DNA from: HdN1 sp964473645
GTDB lineage: Bacteria; Pseudomonadota; Gammaproteobacteria; Pseudomonadales; Ketobacteraceae
Reading direction: 5' to 3'
Length of the DNA: 64,000 bases
NCBI GenBank assembly: GCA_964473645.1
Contig: CAYYPW010000012.1
Location: 62,001 to 126,000 of the forward strand
Below, piece after piece: positions 1 through 8,348 of the stretch. Below the pieces are notes generated by a model that was not told where the DNA came from, searched no databases, and saw nothing but the letters and a program-made list of their open reading frames with translations. Within the stretch, counting starts at the first letter, position 1. Every line of letters starts with the position of its first letter. Position numbers and translations under genes: made by a program.

Positions 1-246
1 GTGGATATTTTCCCAATGCTTGAAAATGAACTCGATATACCGCTTGGACATGCCAGCCTCACGCTGGGTGCCGCCGCGTGCACGCCAGAACTTGCATTAT
101 TGCTCGATCTGGAAGCGCAGTCGCCGATTTTGCAGGTGCAGCGATTGACCCACGACAAGAACAACACGCCTATCGATTTCGAATACCTTTCGTATCGTGG
201 TGATGCCTTCCAATACCATTTTCGAATTGATCGTCAAAGAGATTGA
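1..246 (+). CDS. GntR-family regulator, C-terminal UTRA domain (partial)
   Basis: The frame is open from the first base of the window and ends in TGA at 244-246, so only the last 81 residues are seen. They fit the end of a UTRA effector-binding domain: a segment with LLDLEAQSPILQVQRL followed by the family's typical tail pattern PIDFEYLSYRGD, where the regulator contacts its ligand. UTRA domains belong to the HutC subfamily of GntR repressors. The DNA-binding half lies upstream of the window. The next gene starts 4 bases after the stop, so this regulator and the flavoprotein genes probably share a transcript, and it may sense the substrate of that pathway. The GTG at base 1 is not taken as a real start. 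Confidence 0.75.
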   Translation: MDIFPMLENELDIPLGHASLTLGAAACTPELALLLDLEAQSPILQVQRLTHDKNNTPIDFEYLSYRGDAFQYHFRIDRQRD

Positions 247-250
247 TGCC

Positions 251-1996
251 ATGTCACTGACCGAAACCCCTGAGCCCACTGTGTACGATGTTGATGTGTT
301 AGTCATTGGCGGTGGTACCGCAGGCCCGATGGCTGCCATTGCGGCGAAAGAGCGCAATCCCGAGTTGAAAGTATTGTTGCTTGAAAAAGCCAATGTCAAA
401 CGGAGTGGTGCCATCAGTATGGGCATGGATGGCCTTAATAACGCCATTATTCCAGGGCATGCGACACCCGAAGAGTATGTGCGGGAAATCACCATTGCCA
501 ATGACGGTATCGTTGATCAGAGCGGCGTCATGGCCTATGCCACCCGCAGCTTCAGCATGATTGAACAGTTGGATAACTGGGGCGTGCACTTTCAGAAAAC
601 GGCCACCGGCGATTTCGATGTCAAAAAAGTGCATCACCTGGGTACCTATGTATTGCCCATGCCGGAAGGGCACAATGTAAAAAAAATCTTGTATCGCCGT
701 CTCAGAAAATGGCGGGTCGAGATTGAAAACCGCTATCAGGCCAGTCGTTTGCTGGTAGACAGGCAGGGTAATGCCAGCGGCTGCGTAGCCTTGAACACTC
801 GTACCGCCGAAGTCATCGTGATTCGAGCTAAAGCGGTAGTGTTGTGTACCGGGGCCGCCGGGCGACTGGGATTACCTGCGTCGGGTTATTTATTTGGCAC
901 CTATGAAAATCCTGCCAATTGTGGCGATGGGCATGCCATGGCATTGCATGCGGGTGCTGAATTGAACAATCTTGAATGTTATCAAATCAACCCGTTGCTG
1001 AAAGACTATAACGGCCCGGCGTGCGCTTATGTTACCGGTCCCTTGGGTGGCTATACCGCCAATGCTAAGGGGCAGCGATTTATCGAGTGCGATTATTGGA
1101 GCGGCCAGATGATGCTGGAGTTCTTCCGTGAACTCGAAGGCGGGAACGGCCCCGTGTTTTTGAAGCTCGATCATCTGGCCAGTGAAACGATTGCCGAAAT
1201 TGAAGCCATTTTGCATTCGAACGAGCGACCCAGTCGCGGCCGTTTTCATGAAGGCCGAGGTAACGACTATCGTAAGCGACCGATAGAAATGCACATCTCT
1301 GAGGTAGGTTTCTGCAGTGGTCACAGTGCGTCGGGCGTGTATGTGAATGCACAAGGTGAAACCACGGTGCCCGGGCTGTTTGGGGCGGGCGACATGGCGT
1401 CGGTACCGCACAACTATATGCTTGGTGCGTTCGTGTACGGAAAAATATGTGGTGAAAACGCAGCGGAATTCGCCAACTTGCGTTCGCAACCTACAATTGA
1501 TTCCGGTTTTGTCCTACAGGAACAAAGGCGACTTCTAGCCCCCTTGCAGCGTAAAGATGGAATCCCCGCCAATCAGATGGAATATAAAATCAGGCGCATT
1601 GTGAACGATTACTTGCAGCCGCCCAAAGTAACGCGAAAAATGGAAATCGGTTGGCAGCGCTTAAAGGAAATTCGCGCCGATCTTGCTTATTTGTACGCTA
1701 GAGATCCGCACGAATTGCTACGCGCAGTAGAAACGCAACACATTCTCGACTGTGCTGAAATGGCGGCGGCTGCCTCTCTGTTTCGTACGGAAAGCCGCTG
1801 GGGTTTGTATCACTACTGTGTCGATTACCCGGAGCGGGATGATGCCAATTGGTTTTACCATGTCCGGCTGACACATGACGGCAACGGTGGCATTCACTGC
1901 TATAAAAAATCAGTTGAAGATTACATCGTGCCCTTGAGCGATAGCGAAAAAAATACCTATCGAAAATTGCGAGTCGCGCAAACTGCGGCAGCATAA
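251..1996 (+). CDS. APS/fumarate-reductase-like FAD flavoprotein (AprA-like)
   Basis: A 581-residue FAD-dependent oxidoreductase of the fumarate reductase/succinate dehydrogenase/AprA superfamily. The dinucleotide-binding motif VLVIGGGTAG is at about residues 17-25, and a second FAD contact GLFGAGDMA is in the C-terminal half. The segment around NPANCGDGHAMALHAGAEL and the block KDYNGPACAYVTGP match genes often annotated as adenylylsulfate reductase alpha-like. It differs from textbook dissimilatory AprA, so the substrate is uncertain. The start at 251 is chosen over an upstream ATG because an AAAGAG ribosome site lies about 9 bases before it and it avoids overlap with the regulator. A ferredoxin gene follows 59 bases later, as AprB follows AprA. 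A role in sulfur assimilation is inferred from this arrangement and the many sulfur genes nearby. Confidence 0.8.
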   Translation: MSLTETPEPTVYDVDVLVIGGGTAGPMAAIAAKERNPELKVLLLEKANVKRSGAISMGMDGLNNAIIPGHATPEEYVREITIANDGIVDQSGVMAYATRSFSMIEQLDNWGVHFQKTATGDFDVKKVHHLGTYVLPMPEGHNVKKILYRRLRKWRVEIENRYQASRLLVDRQGNASGCVALNTRTAEVIVIRAKAVVLCTGAAGRLGLPASGYLFGTYENPANCGDGHAMALHAGAELNNLECYQINPLLKDYNGPACAYVTGPLGGYTANAKGQRFIECDYWSGQMMLEFFRELEGGNGPVFLKLDHLASETIAEIEAILHSNERPSRGRFHEGRGNDYRKRPIEMHISEVGFCSGHSASGVYVNAQGETTVPGLFGAGDMASVPHNYMLGAFVYGKICGENAAEFANLRSQPTIDSGFVLQEQRRLLAPLQRKDGIPANQMEYKIRRIVNDYLQPPKVTRKMEIGWQRLKEIRADLAYLYARDPHELLRAVETQHILDCAEMAAAASLFRTESRWGLYHYCVDYPERDDANWFYHVRLTHDGNGGIHCYKKSVEDYIVPLSDSEKNTYRKLRVAQTAAA

Positions 1997-2055
1997 AGTA
2001 AATGACATCACTTGATTAAATGACAATTTTTAGTTAATAAATGCTGGAGAAATTT

Positions 2056-2289
2056 ATGCCGCTCGCAGAGCAAGCTTCGCTGATTCCGGTCATTGTGGAT
2101 GTAGATAAATGTATTGCACATAAAGGTTGCACCGGGTGTATCGATGTGTGCCCTTTGGATGTGTTGAGAATCGATGAAAATACTGGTAAGGCACATATGC
2201 GGTATGACGAATGCTGGTATTGCCTACCTTGCGAAGTCGATTGCCCAACGGGGGCGATACGGGTTGAAATCCCCTATTTATTACGTTAA
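2056..2289 (+). CDS. 2x[4Fe-4S] ferredoxin, AprB-like partner of the flavoprotein
   Basis: A 77-residue ferredoxin with two complete cluster sites: Cys19, 25, 28, 32 (C-x5-C-x2-C-x3-CP) and Cys53, 56, 59, 63 (C-x2-C-x2-C-x3-CP). It presumably feeds electrons to the FAD protein encoded just upstream. It is about half the length of classical AprB and lacks its C-terminal tail. An ATG at 2041 would add five residues, but a GGAG site at 2045-2048 sits 7 bases before the ATG at 2056, so the latter is preferred. The HEAT-repeat gene follows after 20 bases, which suggests a three-gene unit. Confidence 0.85.
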   Translation: MPLAEQASLIPVIVDVDKCIAHKGCTGCIDVCPLDVLRIDENTGKAHMRYDECWYCLPCEVDCPTGAIRVEIPYLLR

Positions 2290-2309
2290 ACCGCAGCAGG
2301 TGGGTCGCA

Positions 2310-3281
2310 ATGACATTGCATGATAATAGATTAGCAGAGGTACAAAGACGCCTGGTCTCCGAAGATCCTACGATACGTCGTGTTGCAGTGAGAGATCTGG
2401 CCGATTTGGGGGTTGGCGGGGTAGCGCCGTTGTTGGCCAACGCATTGCAGGATGAGGACGCTTCCGTTAGAAAGGAGGCGGCAGGATCAATCGATGAATT
2501 TGAACCCAGCGAAATTGCCCACGTATTGATTGATGCGCTGGCAAGTCAGGATCATGCCGTGCGTTCTGCGGCAGCGCAGGCGCTGGCGAATATCAAAGAT
2601 GCGTCAACCGTGTCGGCCTTGTCGCAGGCCGTGGAAAGCAGTGATCCGTTTGTTATTGCGTCTGCATTAAGTGCGCTCAAGAATTTTCGTCCGCTTGCGC
2701 TGCGGCAGAGAGCGCTGGATTTGCTTGGCCACCCAGAGGCATCGGTACGACGAGAAGCCGCCATTTTTCTGGGCTATTTGCGGGATGAAAGTGCAATTCA
2801 TGGTCTGTTGCAATTGGCAAATCATGACGCCGTGGATGAGGTGCGAAAAGCAGCGTTGGGTGCCATCCAGTTTTCGAGTTCGGAGCGAACGATCAACGCA
2901 TTGATTCTCGCACTGGAGGATTCTCAATGGTGGGTGCGAAGTGAAGCTGCCGTCGGTTTGGGGCGATTGAAATGTCGCGCGGCGATTCCTGCATTGCAAA
3001 AGGTGGCCGCGAACGATATATGGCAAGTGCAGGAAAAAGCAGTATTGACGCTGGGAACCCTGCGCGCAGTCGAATCGCTGGAGGTCTTGATCACTTGCTT
3101 TAAATCAGAGGTGAGTAATTTGCGCAAAGCAGTGATCGCTGCTGCTGGCGAAATTGCACACCCCTCCTTTCGCTCACTGATCATGGCGGCAGAGTTTGAT
3201 AACGATCCAGATGTGCGAAAAATAGCGAAATGGGCATTGAGTCAGTTGGCTGAATATAGTGGCGATTTTGTTTCAGGCTAG
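2310..3281 (+). CDS. HEAT-repeat protein (copy 1)
   Basis: A 323-residue alpha-solenoid built almost wholly of HEAT/PBS-lyase-type repeats of about 31 residues, recognisable from recurring VRxxAAxxLG and AVRSAAAQAL patterns. No signal peptide is evident, so it is probably cytosolic. Such proteins act as scaffolds or as lyase-like factors for cofactor attachment. It is the third gene of the flavoprotein-ferredoxin unit, so it may help assemble that complex; this is inference. It is clearly related to the HEAT gene at 43023-43898: the stretches SALKNFR, IWQVQEKAVLTLGTL and AAGEIAH have direct counterparts there. The stop lies 13 bases from the stop of the convergent amidotransferase gene. Confidence 0.85.
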   Translation: MTLHDNRLAEVQRRLVSEDPTIRRVAVRDLADLGVGGVAPLLANALQDEDASVRKEAAGSIDEFEPSEIAHVLIDALASQDHAVRSAAAQALANIKDASTVSALSQAVESSDPFVIASALSALKNFRPLALRQRALDLLGHPEASVRREAAIFLGYLRDESAIHGLLQLANHDAVDEVRKAALGAIQFSSSERTINALILALEDSQWWVRSEAAVGLGRLKCRAAIPALQKVAANDIWQVQEKAVLTLGTLRAVESLEVLITCFKSEVSNLRKAVIAAAGEIAHPSFRSLIMAAEFDNDPDVRKIAKWALSQLAEYSGDFVSG

Positions 3282-3294
3282 TGTGTGACGTAGG

Positions 3295-4071
3295 TTAGTT
3301 CGTATGGCCTTCTGCCAGTAGTGCACCTTGTCGCCATAATTTCCACTGACCGGCCTCCAGCGGAGTCCACGCCTCGTTCGGGGTTAATGGCTCCGTGGCC
3401 ACTACGGTAGCGACGGTTTCAGAAGTGGCCATGGTTGCCTTGGTATCCGCACCTTCGCCAACGATATCATGATGGCCAGGCAGGCGCATACGGCGTGTGA
3501 CGCTGGCCAGTTTTGTGGAGCAGTACGCAAACAGCCATTCGCTGTTACTGATCAAGCAGTTCAGCGGGCCTTGCGCTCGGTAGCGTGCGCACGCGGCCGC
3601 GATAAAAGGAATCACCCGTTCATGATGTGCACGGTTCTCAAATTGCAGGCGAAGCTGGTTTAGCAAATCGCAAAAAATGGATTCGCTATCAGTCTCTCCA
3701 ACGGGGTTATAGAATCCTGGCGTTGAGGTAAACCCCTGCAGCTGCCCGTTGTGGGCGAACGTCCAGTGTTGTCCCCATAGCTCACGGGTAAAGGGGTGCG
3801 TATTAGGAAGACTCACCTTGCCCACGTTCGCATGACGAATGTGAGCAATCACGGTTTGGCTTTTTATCGGGTGATTTTGCAAGAGGTTGGCAATGGCCGA
3901 ATCGGCAATGCACGCCGGATCGCGAAAGATCTGTACATCAGCATCCTCATAGAACGCAATGCCCCAGCCATCACGGTGCGGACTGCCGTCGCTGCCGCGT
4001 TTGGCTAACGCCTTCAGGCTCATCAGGATATCGGTGGGCATATTGGCATTCATGCCAAGCAATTCACACAT
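3295..4071 (-). CDS. Class II glutamine amidotransferase (YafJ-like)
   Basis: A 258-residue protein starting MCELLGMN, so Cys2 becomes the N-terminal nucleophile after methionine removal. Typical class II features follow: RGSDGSPHRDGWGIAFY, ARHANVG-type residues (IRHANVG) and THPF. The family (YafJ/EgtC-like) hydrolyses glutamine or related gamma-glutamyl amides; the acceptor is not predictable here. The start is fixed by the catalytic cysteine even though no ribosome-binding site is visible upstream. It converges with the HEAT gene and lies 90 bases downstream of the EAL gene on the same strand. Confidence 0.85.
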   Translation of the reverse strand: MCELLGMNANMPTDILMSLKALAKRGSDGSPHRDGWGIAFYEDADVQIFRDPACIADSAIANLLQNHPIKSQTVIAHIRHANVGKVSLPNTHPFTRELWGQHWTFAHNGQLQGFTSTPGFYNPVGETDSESIFCDLLNQLRLQFENRAHHERVIPFIAAACARYRAQGPLNCLISNSEWLFAYCSTKLASVTRRMRLPGHHDIVGEGADTKATMATSETVATVVATEPLTPNEAWTPLEAGQWKLWRQGALLAEGHTN

Positions 4072-4161
4072 GGGAGGACGCTGGACCTCTCAAGACTACT
4101 ATTTTCGACAAGACTGTCGCTTTTAAAAGACAGCATTGTAGTAATAGTAGTACAAGCTGCA

Positions 4162-5115
4162 CTACGCGCGTAGCGTAATTTTGTTTAGAAAGTGGTTGTG
4201 TTGATCGCTGCCGGTTTCGTCGCTGTTATCGTCGTCTTCAAGACCAACACTGCCAGCATGTGGTTCCTCTGCGTCGATAAAGCCCGCCGGTCTGCCCAGC
4301 AGATAGCCTTGTACTTTATCGATGCCCAGCTGGCGCACGAAATCCAGTTGTGACGGCGTTTCAATGCCGGTTGCGATGATCTCAAAACCTTGCCGTTCAG
4401 ATTGCCGTATAAGGGCTTTCAATGCTTCGTGATGAGTAGTGCTTTTTTCTGTTGTAATCAGAAAGTTACGATCAATTTTGACGGTGTCCGGGCGCAGGTC
4501 TTCAAGGCGGCTGCTGTCGTGGTGATCGCGACCGAAATTGTCGATGGCAATACGGTAGCCCTTTTCCTGCCAGGCGCGAAGGGCGTCTTGCAGCAAGGAT
4601 TTGTCGTGAACGGCATACTCCGGCACTTCCAGGGTGATTTGGGAGGTGTCGATTCCGCACTGACGCAAAATGCCTTCAAACACCTTTCCATGATCCCCGC
4701 TCACGGCTCGCAGGTGATTGGGGTGCACGTTGAGATGCAATTGGTGTTTGCCATCCTGGGCGAGAAAATTCAGGGTGTTCACAGTACGAGCCAGACGGTC
4801 AATGTAGGTGATTCCCGCCTGATCAAATGGCAGCAGAAAAATTGCATTGGGGGAAAGCGGTTCGATAGGGGCGCTGCCGGTGATGGGCTTGATGCTGATG
4901 AACGCTTCATGCGCCTCCGTCAAACCCGTGCGAATATTGCGTACCGGTTGAAAGGTGGAGCTGAGCTTGTAATTGAAATAAGTCGCTTTCACTTTTAGCG
5001 CAGTGACATACAGCGGATGAAATTGTGCATTTCTGTGTGAAGCCTGATGAAACTCATGCAGATTGAGATAGTGCACGATCTCGTGCAGGGCTTCGATTTG
5101 TGAACTGGAAAGCAT
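4162..5115 (-). CDS. Degenerate EAL-domain protein
   Basis: A 317-residue protein with one EAL (c-di-GMP phosphodiesterase) fold and no GGDEF or membrane segment. The signature positions are altered: EAF replaces EAL, DNFG replaces the usual DDFG, and ATGIET replaces AEGVET, while VKID and the C-terminal VQGYLLGRP pattern remain. The loss of acidic metal ligands suggests it binds c-di-GMP or a partner protein rather than hydrolysing it. The start at 5115 has an AGGAG site 5 bases upstream; an ATG at 5181 has no such site and would add a non-homologous 22-residue lead. Confidence 0.8.
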   Translation of the reverse strand: MLSSSQIEALHEIVHYLNLHEFHQASHRNAQFHPLYVTALKVKATYFNYKLSSTFQPVRNIRTGLTEAHEAFISIKPITGSAPIEPLSPNAIFLLPFDQAGITYIDRLARTVNTLNFLAQDGKHQLHLNVHPNHLRAVSGDHGKVFEGILRQCGIDTSQITLEVPEYAVHDKSLLQDALRAWQEKGYRIAIDNFGRDHHDSSRLEDLRPDTVKIDRNFLITTEKSTTHHEALKALIRQSERQGFEIIATGIETPSQLDFVRQLGIDKVQGYLLGRPAGFIDAEEPHAGSVGLEDDDNSDETGSDQHNHFLNKITLRA

Positions 5116-5427
5116 GACAGCTCCTGACAATATAAAGTTAGCGAATGTGGGGCAGGGTGTGTTCATTGGATACCTATGCAATTTCCACCGGTACCGTTCA
5201 CTTGTGCTGAGTTGGAAGAAGTGTATGTCAGCCTTCTGTTCGTCAGAAGGAATTTAATCTGCTTTGTATATAAGCATGATTGCCCGGCAACATCATTGGT
5301 CATAAGCTGTTGCGGATGCAACAGTTGGCCAACAGTGAACTTGATGGCAGATTGCATGGGTTGAAAATCTGCGTGACTGGCTGGCGTTTTTTCCCTTTCT
5401 CGCCGCGCATGATGAGTGGTGCGTGGG
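5116..5427. other. Divergent intergenic region, EAL gene / dsbD
   Basis: No gene is seen here. It holds small inverted repeats: CCTTCTG-TTCGT-CAGAAGG at 5232-5250, CTGTTGC-GGAT-GCAACAG at 5307-5324, and an abutting palindrome GTTGGCCAAC at 5324-5333. These are possible operator sites between the EAL gene and the sigma54 promoter of dsbD. Confidence 0.4.
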
Positions 5428-5444
5428 TTGGCATGCATTCTGCT
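5428..5444 (+). promoter_or_regulatory. Sigma54 promoter candidate for dsbD
   Basis: The element TTGGCATGCATTCTGCT has GG at 5430-5431 and GC at 5442-5443, separated by exactly 10 bases. It fits the -24/-12 consensus TGGCACG-N4-TTGCW. The expected transcript start near 5455 supports the dsbD start at 5486 and excludes the ATG at 5423. Confidence 0.65.
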
Positions 5445-5485
5445 ATCTTCGGTCGAGACGAAAGTACACATACGATGGCGATATC

Positions 5486-7627
5486 ATGGCACGATCTGCA
5501 TTTCAGCTTTTACTGTTTGTACTATTTGTCGGTGTGCCGCAAATCAGCGCCGCATTCGGCGCCTTAAACCAGGCATCCACCGAACAAGTTACTGCGACCT
5601 TGCTGGCATCGCATGATAGTGTGAGGCCCGGTGATGAAATTTGGTTGGGGTTGCATCAGAAAATCATTCCACACTGGCATACGTATTGGTTAAACCCGGG
5701 AGACTCAGGTACTGCCACACAAATAGAATGGACACTGCCGACAGGCGTTACTGTCGGGGATATTCATTGGCCTGCGCCCGCGAAACACCAATTGGGTACC
5801 ATCACCAATTATGGATATTCCGATCAGGTGATGCTGCTGGTGCCATTACGCATTCCCGTCAATATGCCTGTGGCGCAGCCGTTGACGATCAACGCGCTGG
5901 CAAAATGGCTAGTATGCGAAGAAACCTGCTTGCCGCAATCTGAAACGTTGTCATTGTCGTTATCGGTTGTTGCCAAGGGCGAATCGGTTGGCAGGCAAAA
6001 CCCTTTGATCGCACAAGCGATTGCACAGTTACCAAAGCAAAGTCTCTGGCCATTAAAAGCAACGCTACTTGACGGTGTTGTGGAACTGCGCTTGCAGGAA
6101 GCAGCCACGCAATTACAGTCAGCAACGGAGGTGTTTTTCTACGCGGATACGTGGGGGCGTGTCGTGCATGGCGCAGAACAGCCGCTCCGGGTGGAAGGCA
6201 ATGATGTGTTGCTGACGCTTCGCCACGGAGACAATCCGTTACGTGCGGGTGAGATTCTTTCAGGTGTTCTCGTGGTCACTGAAGGCTCCGGCAATAATAA
6301 GGTTTCGACCAGCTTTTCCGTTGCTTCACCCGTGACGGTAGCTGAGACCTCTTTCGGCACGCTTGAATCGTTGTTGGCGTTAGTCACCGCCGCAGGGTTG
6401 GCGTTACTCGGGGGCATCATACTCAATTTGATGCCTTGCGTATTTCCTGTTTTGTCGATCAAGGCCATTTCCCTGTTAAAACACTCGAATTTTTCTGTGC
6501 GGCAAAAACGTCTGCATGGCTTTGCTTACACAGGGGGTGTTCTGATCAGCTTTACTGCGCTAGCCGCTGTGCTGATTTTGCTCAAGGCTGCAGGTACGCA
6601 TATTGGTTGGGGTTTTCAGTATCAATCGCCAGTTTTTGTGTTTTTGGTGGCGCTGCTGATGTTTGCCGTCGGCTTGAGCCTGTCAGGGGTGGTAACGCTC
6701 GGTGCTTCAATGGTGGGGATTGGTTCGTCATTGGTCGAGCGTTCGGGTTATGTCAGCAGCTTTTTCACCGGCGTTTTAGCGGCGATCGTCGCGACGCCAT
6801 GCACGGCGCCGTTTATGGGGGCCGCGATTGGGTATGCGCTGTCACAACCTGCTTTGCATATGCTGGTGGTGTTTTGGAGCTTGGGCCTGGGCCTGGCGCT
6901 ACCGTATTTGCTGTTGACCTGGTGGCCACTGTTACAGCGCCGCTTACCCAAACCGGGTATCTGGATGGAGTGGTTAAAGCAAACAATGGCTTTTCCAATG
7001 TATTTCGCGGCGGTGTGGTTGGTCTGGGTTTTGGGGCAGCAGGCGAATAGTGATGGCATCGCCTATACCCTGGCCAGCATGGTGATAATCGCCCTTGCCG
7101 CGTGGATCTATCAAATTACACGGACACGTAAATCCACCGTTATACACGCAGGTAACGTTGCAGCCAGTCTGTTAGTGCTGGTGGCGGTGGTGGGCGGTTA
7201 TGGTGGTGTGCAGAGTTCGGCAAGTACCTCGGAAGCACTAGCGAATACGTCGACAGAAAAACATTGGGAGGCGTATTCCGCTGAGAAATTGCAAGCATTG
7301 CGTGCGGAAGGCAAACCGGTATTTTTAAATTTCACTGCTGCCTGGTGCATCAGTTGTCTCGTCAACGAGCGGGTGGCGTTGTCGCAGACGTCCGTAAAAG
7401 ATGTGTTTGCGCAACACAATATTACCTATCTGAAAGGTGACTGGACTAATCAGGACAAAGAAATCTCCGCCAAGCTTGCTGAATTTGGCCGTAGTGGCGT
7501 ACCTCTTTATGTGTTCTATCAGGCCGGTGTGGAATCTAAACCCGAGGTGCTGCCGCAAATTCTCACCCCTGACATTGTTATTTCCGCCGTTCAATCGACT
7601 CTGGTTTCAACCCTGAACGTTCCTTAA
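5486..7627 (+). CDS. dsbD: Protein-disulfide reductase DsbD/ScsB family
   Basis: A 713-residue inner-membrane thiol:disulfide interchange protein carrying reducing power from cytoplasmic thioredoxin to the periplasm. A signal peptide is followed by a periplasmic N-terminal domain (to about residue 290). Next comes a hydrophobic core of about eight helices with the two redox cysteines, in LMPCVFPVLSIK near residue 317 and VATPCTAPFMG near residue 438. A C-terminal thioredoxin domain has the active site WCISC near residue 621. The NLMPCVFPVLS form is typical of ScsB-like members. A periplasmic redoxin gene follows after 11 bases in the same operon. Cytochrome c maturation and other periplasmic redox proteins of this island are plausible clients. 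Confidence 0.9.
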   Translation: MARSAFQLLLFVLFVGVPQISAAFGALNQASTEQVTATLLASHDSVRPGDEIWLGLHQKIIPHWHTYWLNPGDSGTATQIEWTLPTGVTVGDIHWPAPAKHQLGTITNYGYSDQVMLLVPLRIPVNMPVAQPLTINALAKWLVCEETCLPQSETLSLSLSVVAKGESVGRQNPLIAQAIAQLPKQSLWPLKATLLDGVVELRLQEAATQLQSATEVFFYADTWGRVVHGAEQPLRVEGNDVLLTLRHGDNPLRAGEILSGVLVVTEGSGNNKVSTSFSVASPVTVAETSFGTLESLLALVTAAGLALLGGIILNLMPCVFPVLSIKAISLLKHSNFSVRQKRLHGFAYTGGVLISFTALAAVLILLKAAGTHIGWGFQYQSPVFVFLVALLMFAVGLSLSGVVTLGASMVGIGSSLVERSGYVSSFFTGVLAAIVATPCTAPFMGAAIGYALSQPALHMLVVFWSLGLGLALPYLLLTWWPLLQRRLPKPGIWMEWLKQTMAFPMYFAAVWLVWVLGQQANSDGIAYTLASMVIIALAAWIYQITRTRKSTVIHAGNVAASLLVLVAVVGGYGGVQSSASTSEALANTSTEKHWEAYSAEKLQALRAEGKPVFLNFTAAWCISCLVNERVALSQTSVKDVFAQHNITYLKGDWTNQDKEISAKLAEFGRSGVPLYVFYQAGVESKPEVLPQILTPDIVISAVQSTLVSTLNVP

Positions 7628-7638
7628 GGAGGAGCTCT

Positions 7639-8253
7639 ATGTCCATAAAACGCTTGACAAAAGCTGCACTGATAGGCTTTACGCTGGCGTCACCGCTGGT
7701 GTTCGCCGAAGCTAATCTAAACCAACCTGCACCGCTATTTTCAGCGCCCGGCGCAGATGGCAACACCATTAGTCTCGAATCGTATCGTGGTAAAACAGTG
7801 GTTTTGGAATGGACCAATGCGGATTGCCCGTTCGTAAAAAAACACTATGAAAGTAGCAATATTCCAGCGCTGCAAGCAGACGCGCAAAAGGACGGTGTGG
7901 TCTGGTTGCAGGTAATTTCATCGGCGCCTGGCAAACAAGGGTATGTCGATGGTTCACAAGCACTGAAACTAAATGAATATCGTGGCGCGAAGCCTGCAGG
8001 AACAGTGCTGGATGCCGACGGCAAGATTGGCAAGCTCTATGGTGCGCAAACCACCCCGCATATCTATATTGTCGATACAAAAGGTACGCTGGTCTATAAA
8101 GGCGGAATCGATAGTATCGCTTCTTCCGACAAGGGCGATATCGCCAAAGCTGAAAATTACGTCACCAGCGCGCTTTCTGCTTTAGAGCAAGGCAAACCGA
8201 TTGCTAATGCCAGCACCAAACCCTACGGTTGTTCAGTAAAATACGACGGCTAA
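7639..8253 (+). CDS. Periplasmic thioredoxin-like redoxin
   Basis: A 204-residue exported protein with a signal peptide ending near VFAEA and a thioredoxin/AhpC-TSA fold. The active-site region is WTNADCPFVKKHY, with a single cysteine rather than CXXC. The cis-proline region TTPHIYIVD is intact, and a second cysteine lies near the C terminus (GCSVKY). A strong AAGGAGGAG site precedes the ATG. The close spacing to dsbD suggests DsbD keeps it reduced. One-cysteine members may act as peroxidases or isomerases; the specific role is not known. Confidence 0.85.
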   Translation: MSIKRLTKAALIGFTLASPLVFAEANLNQPAPLFSAPGADGNTISLESYRGKTVVLEWTNADCPFVKKHYESSNIPALQADAQKDGVVWLQVISSAPGKQGYVDGSQALKLNEYRGAKPAGTVLDADGKIGKLYGAQTTPHIYIVDTKGTLVYKGGIDSIASSDKGDIAKAENYVTSALSALEQGKPIANASTKPYGCSVKYDG

Positions 8254-8283
8254 CCGAAAGCGTTATTCTTATCTTTGCTAGTA

Positions 8284-8348
8284 GTGGGCGATTCAGTGAA
8301 AGCTGTCTCGCCCTTTACGATTAGCGAGACTAAAATCAAGTCGCCCAC
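8284..8348. terminator. Nested inverted repeats between convergent genes
   Basis: GTGGGCGA at 8284-8291 pairs with TCGCCCAC at 8341-8348, and inside them GTCTCGC at 8305-8311 pairs with GCGAGAC at 8324-8330. The position between two converging genes suggests a terminator, although there is no U-run. Confidence 0.35.

Noticed and set aside
890..1489. 199-residue open frame on the minus strand
   Set aside because: It lies wholly inside the flavoprotein gene, has no protein-family pattern and no ribosome site; it is an antisense shadow.
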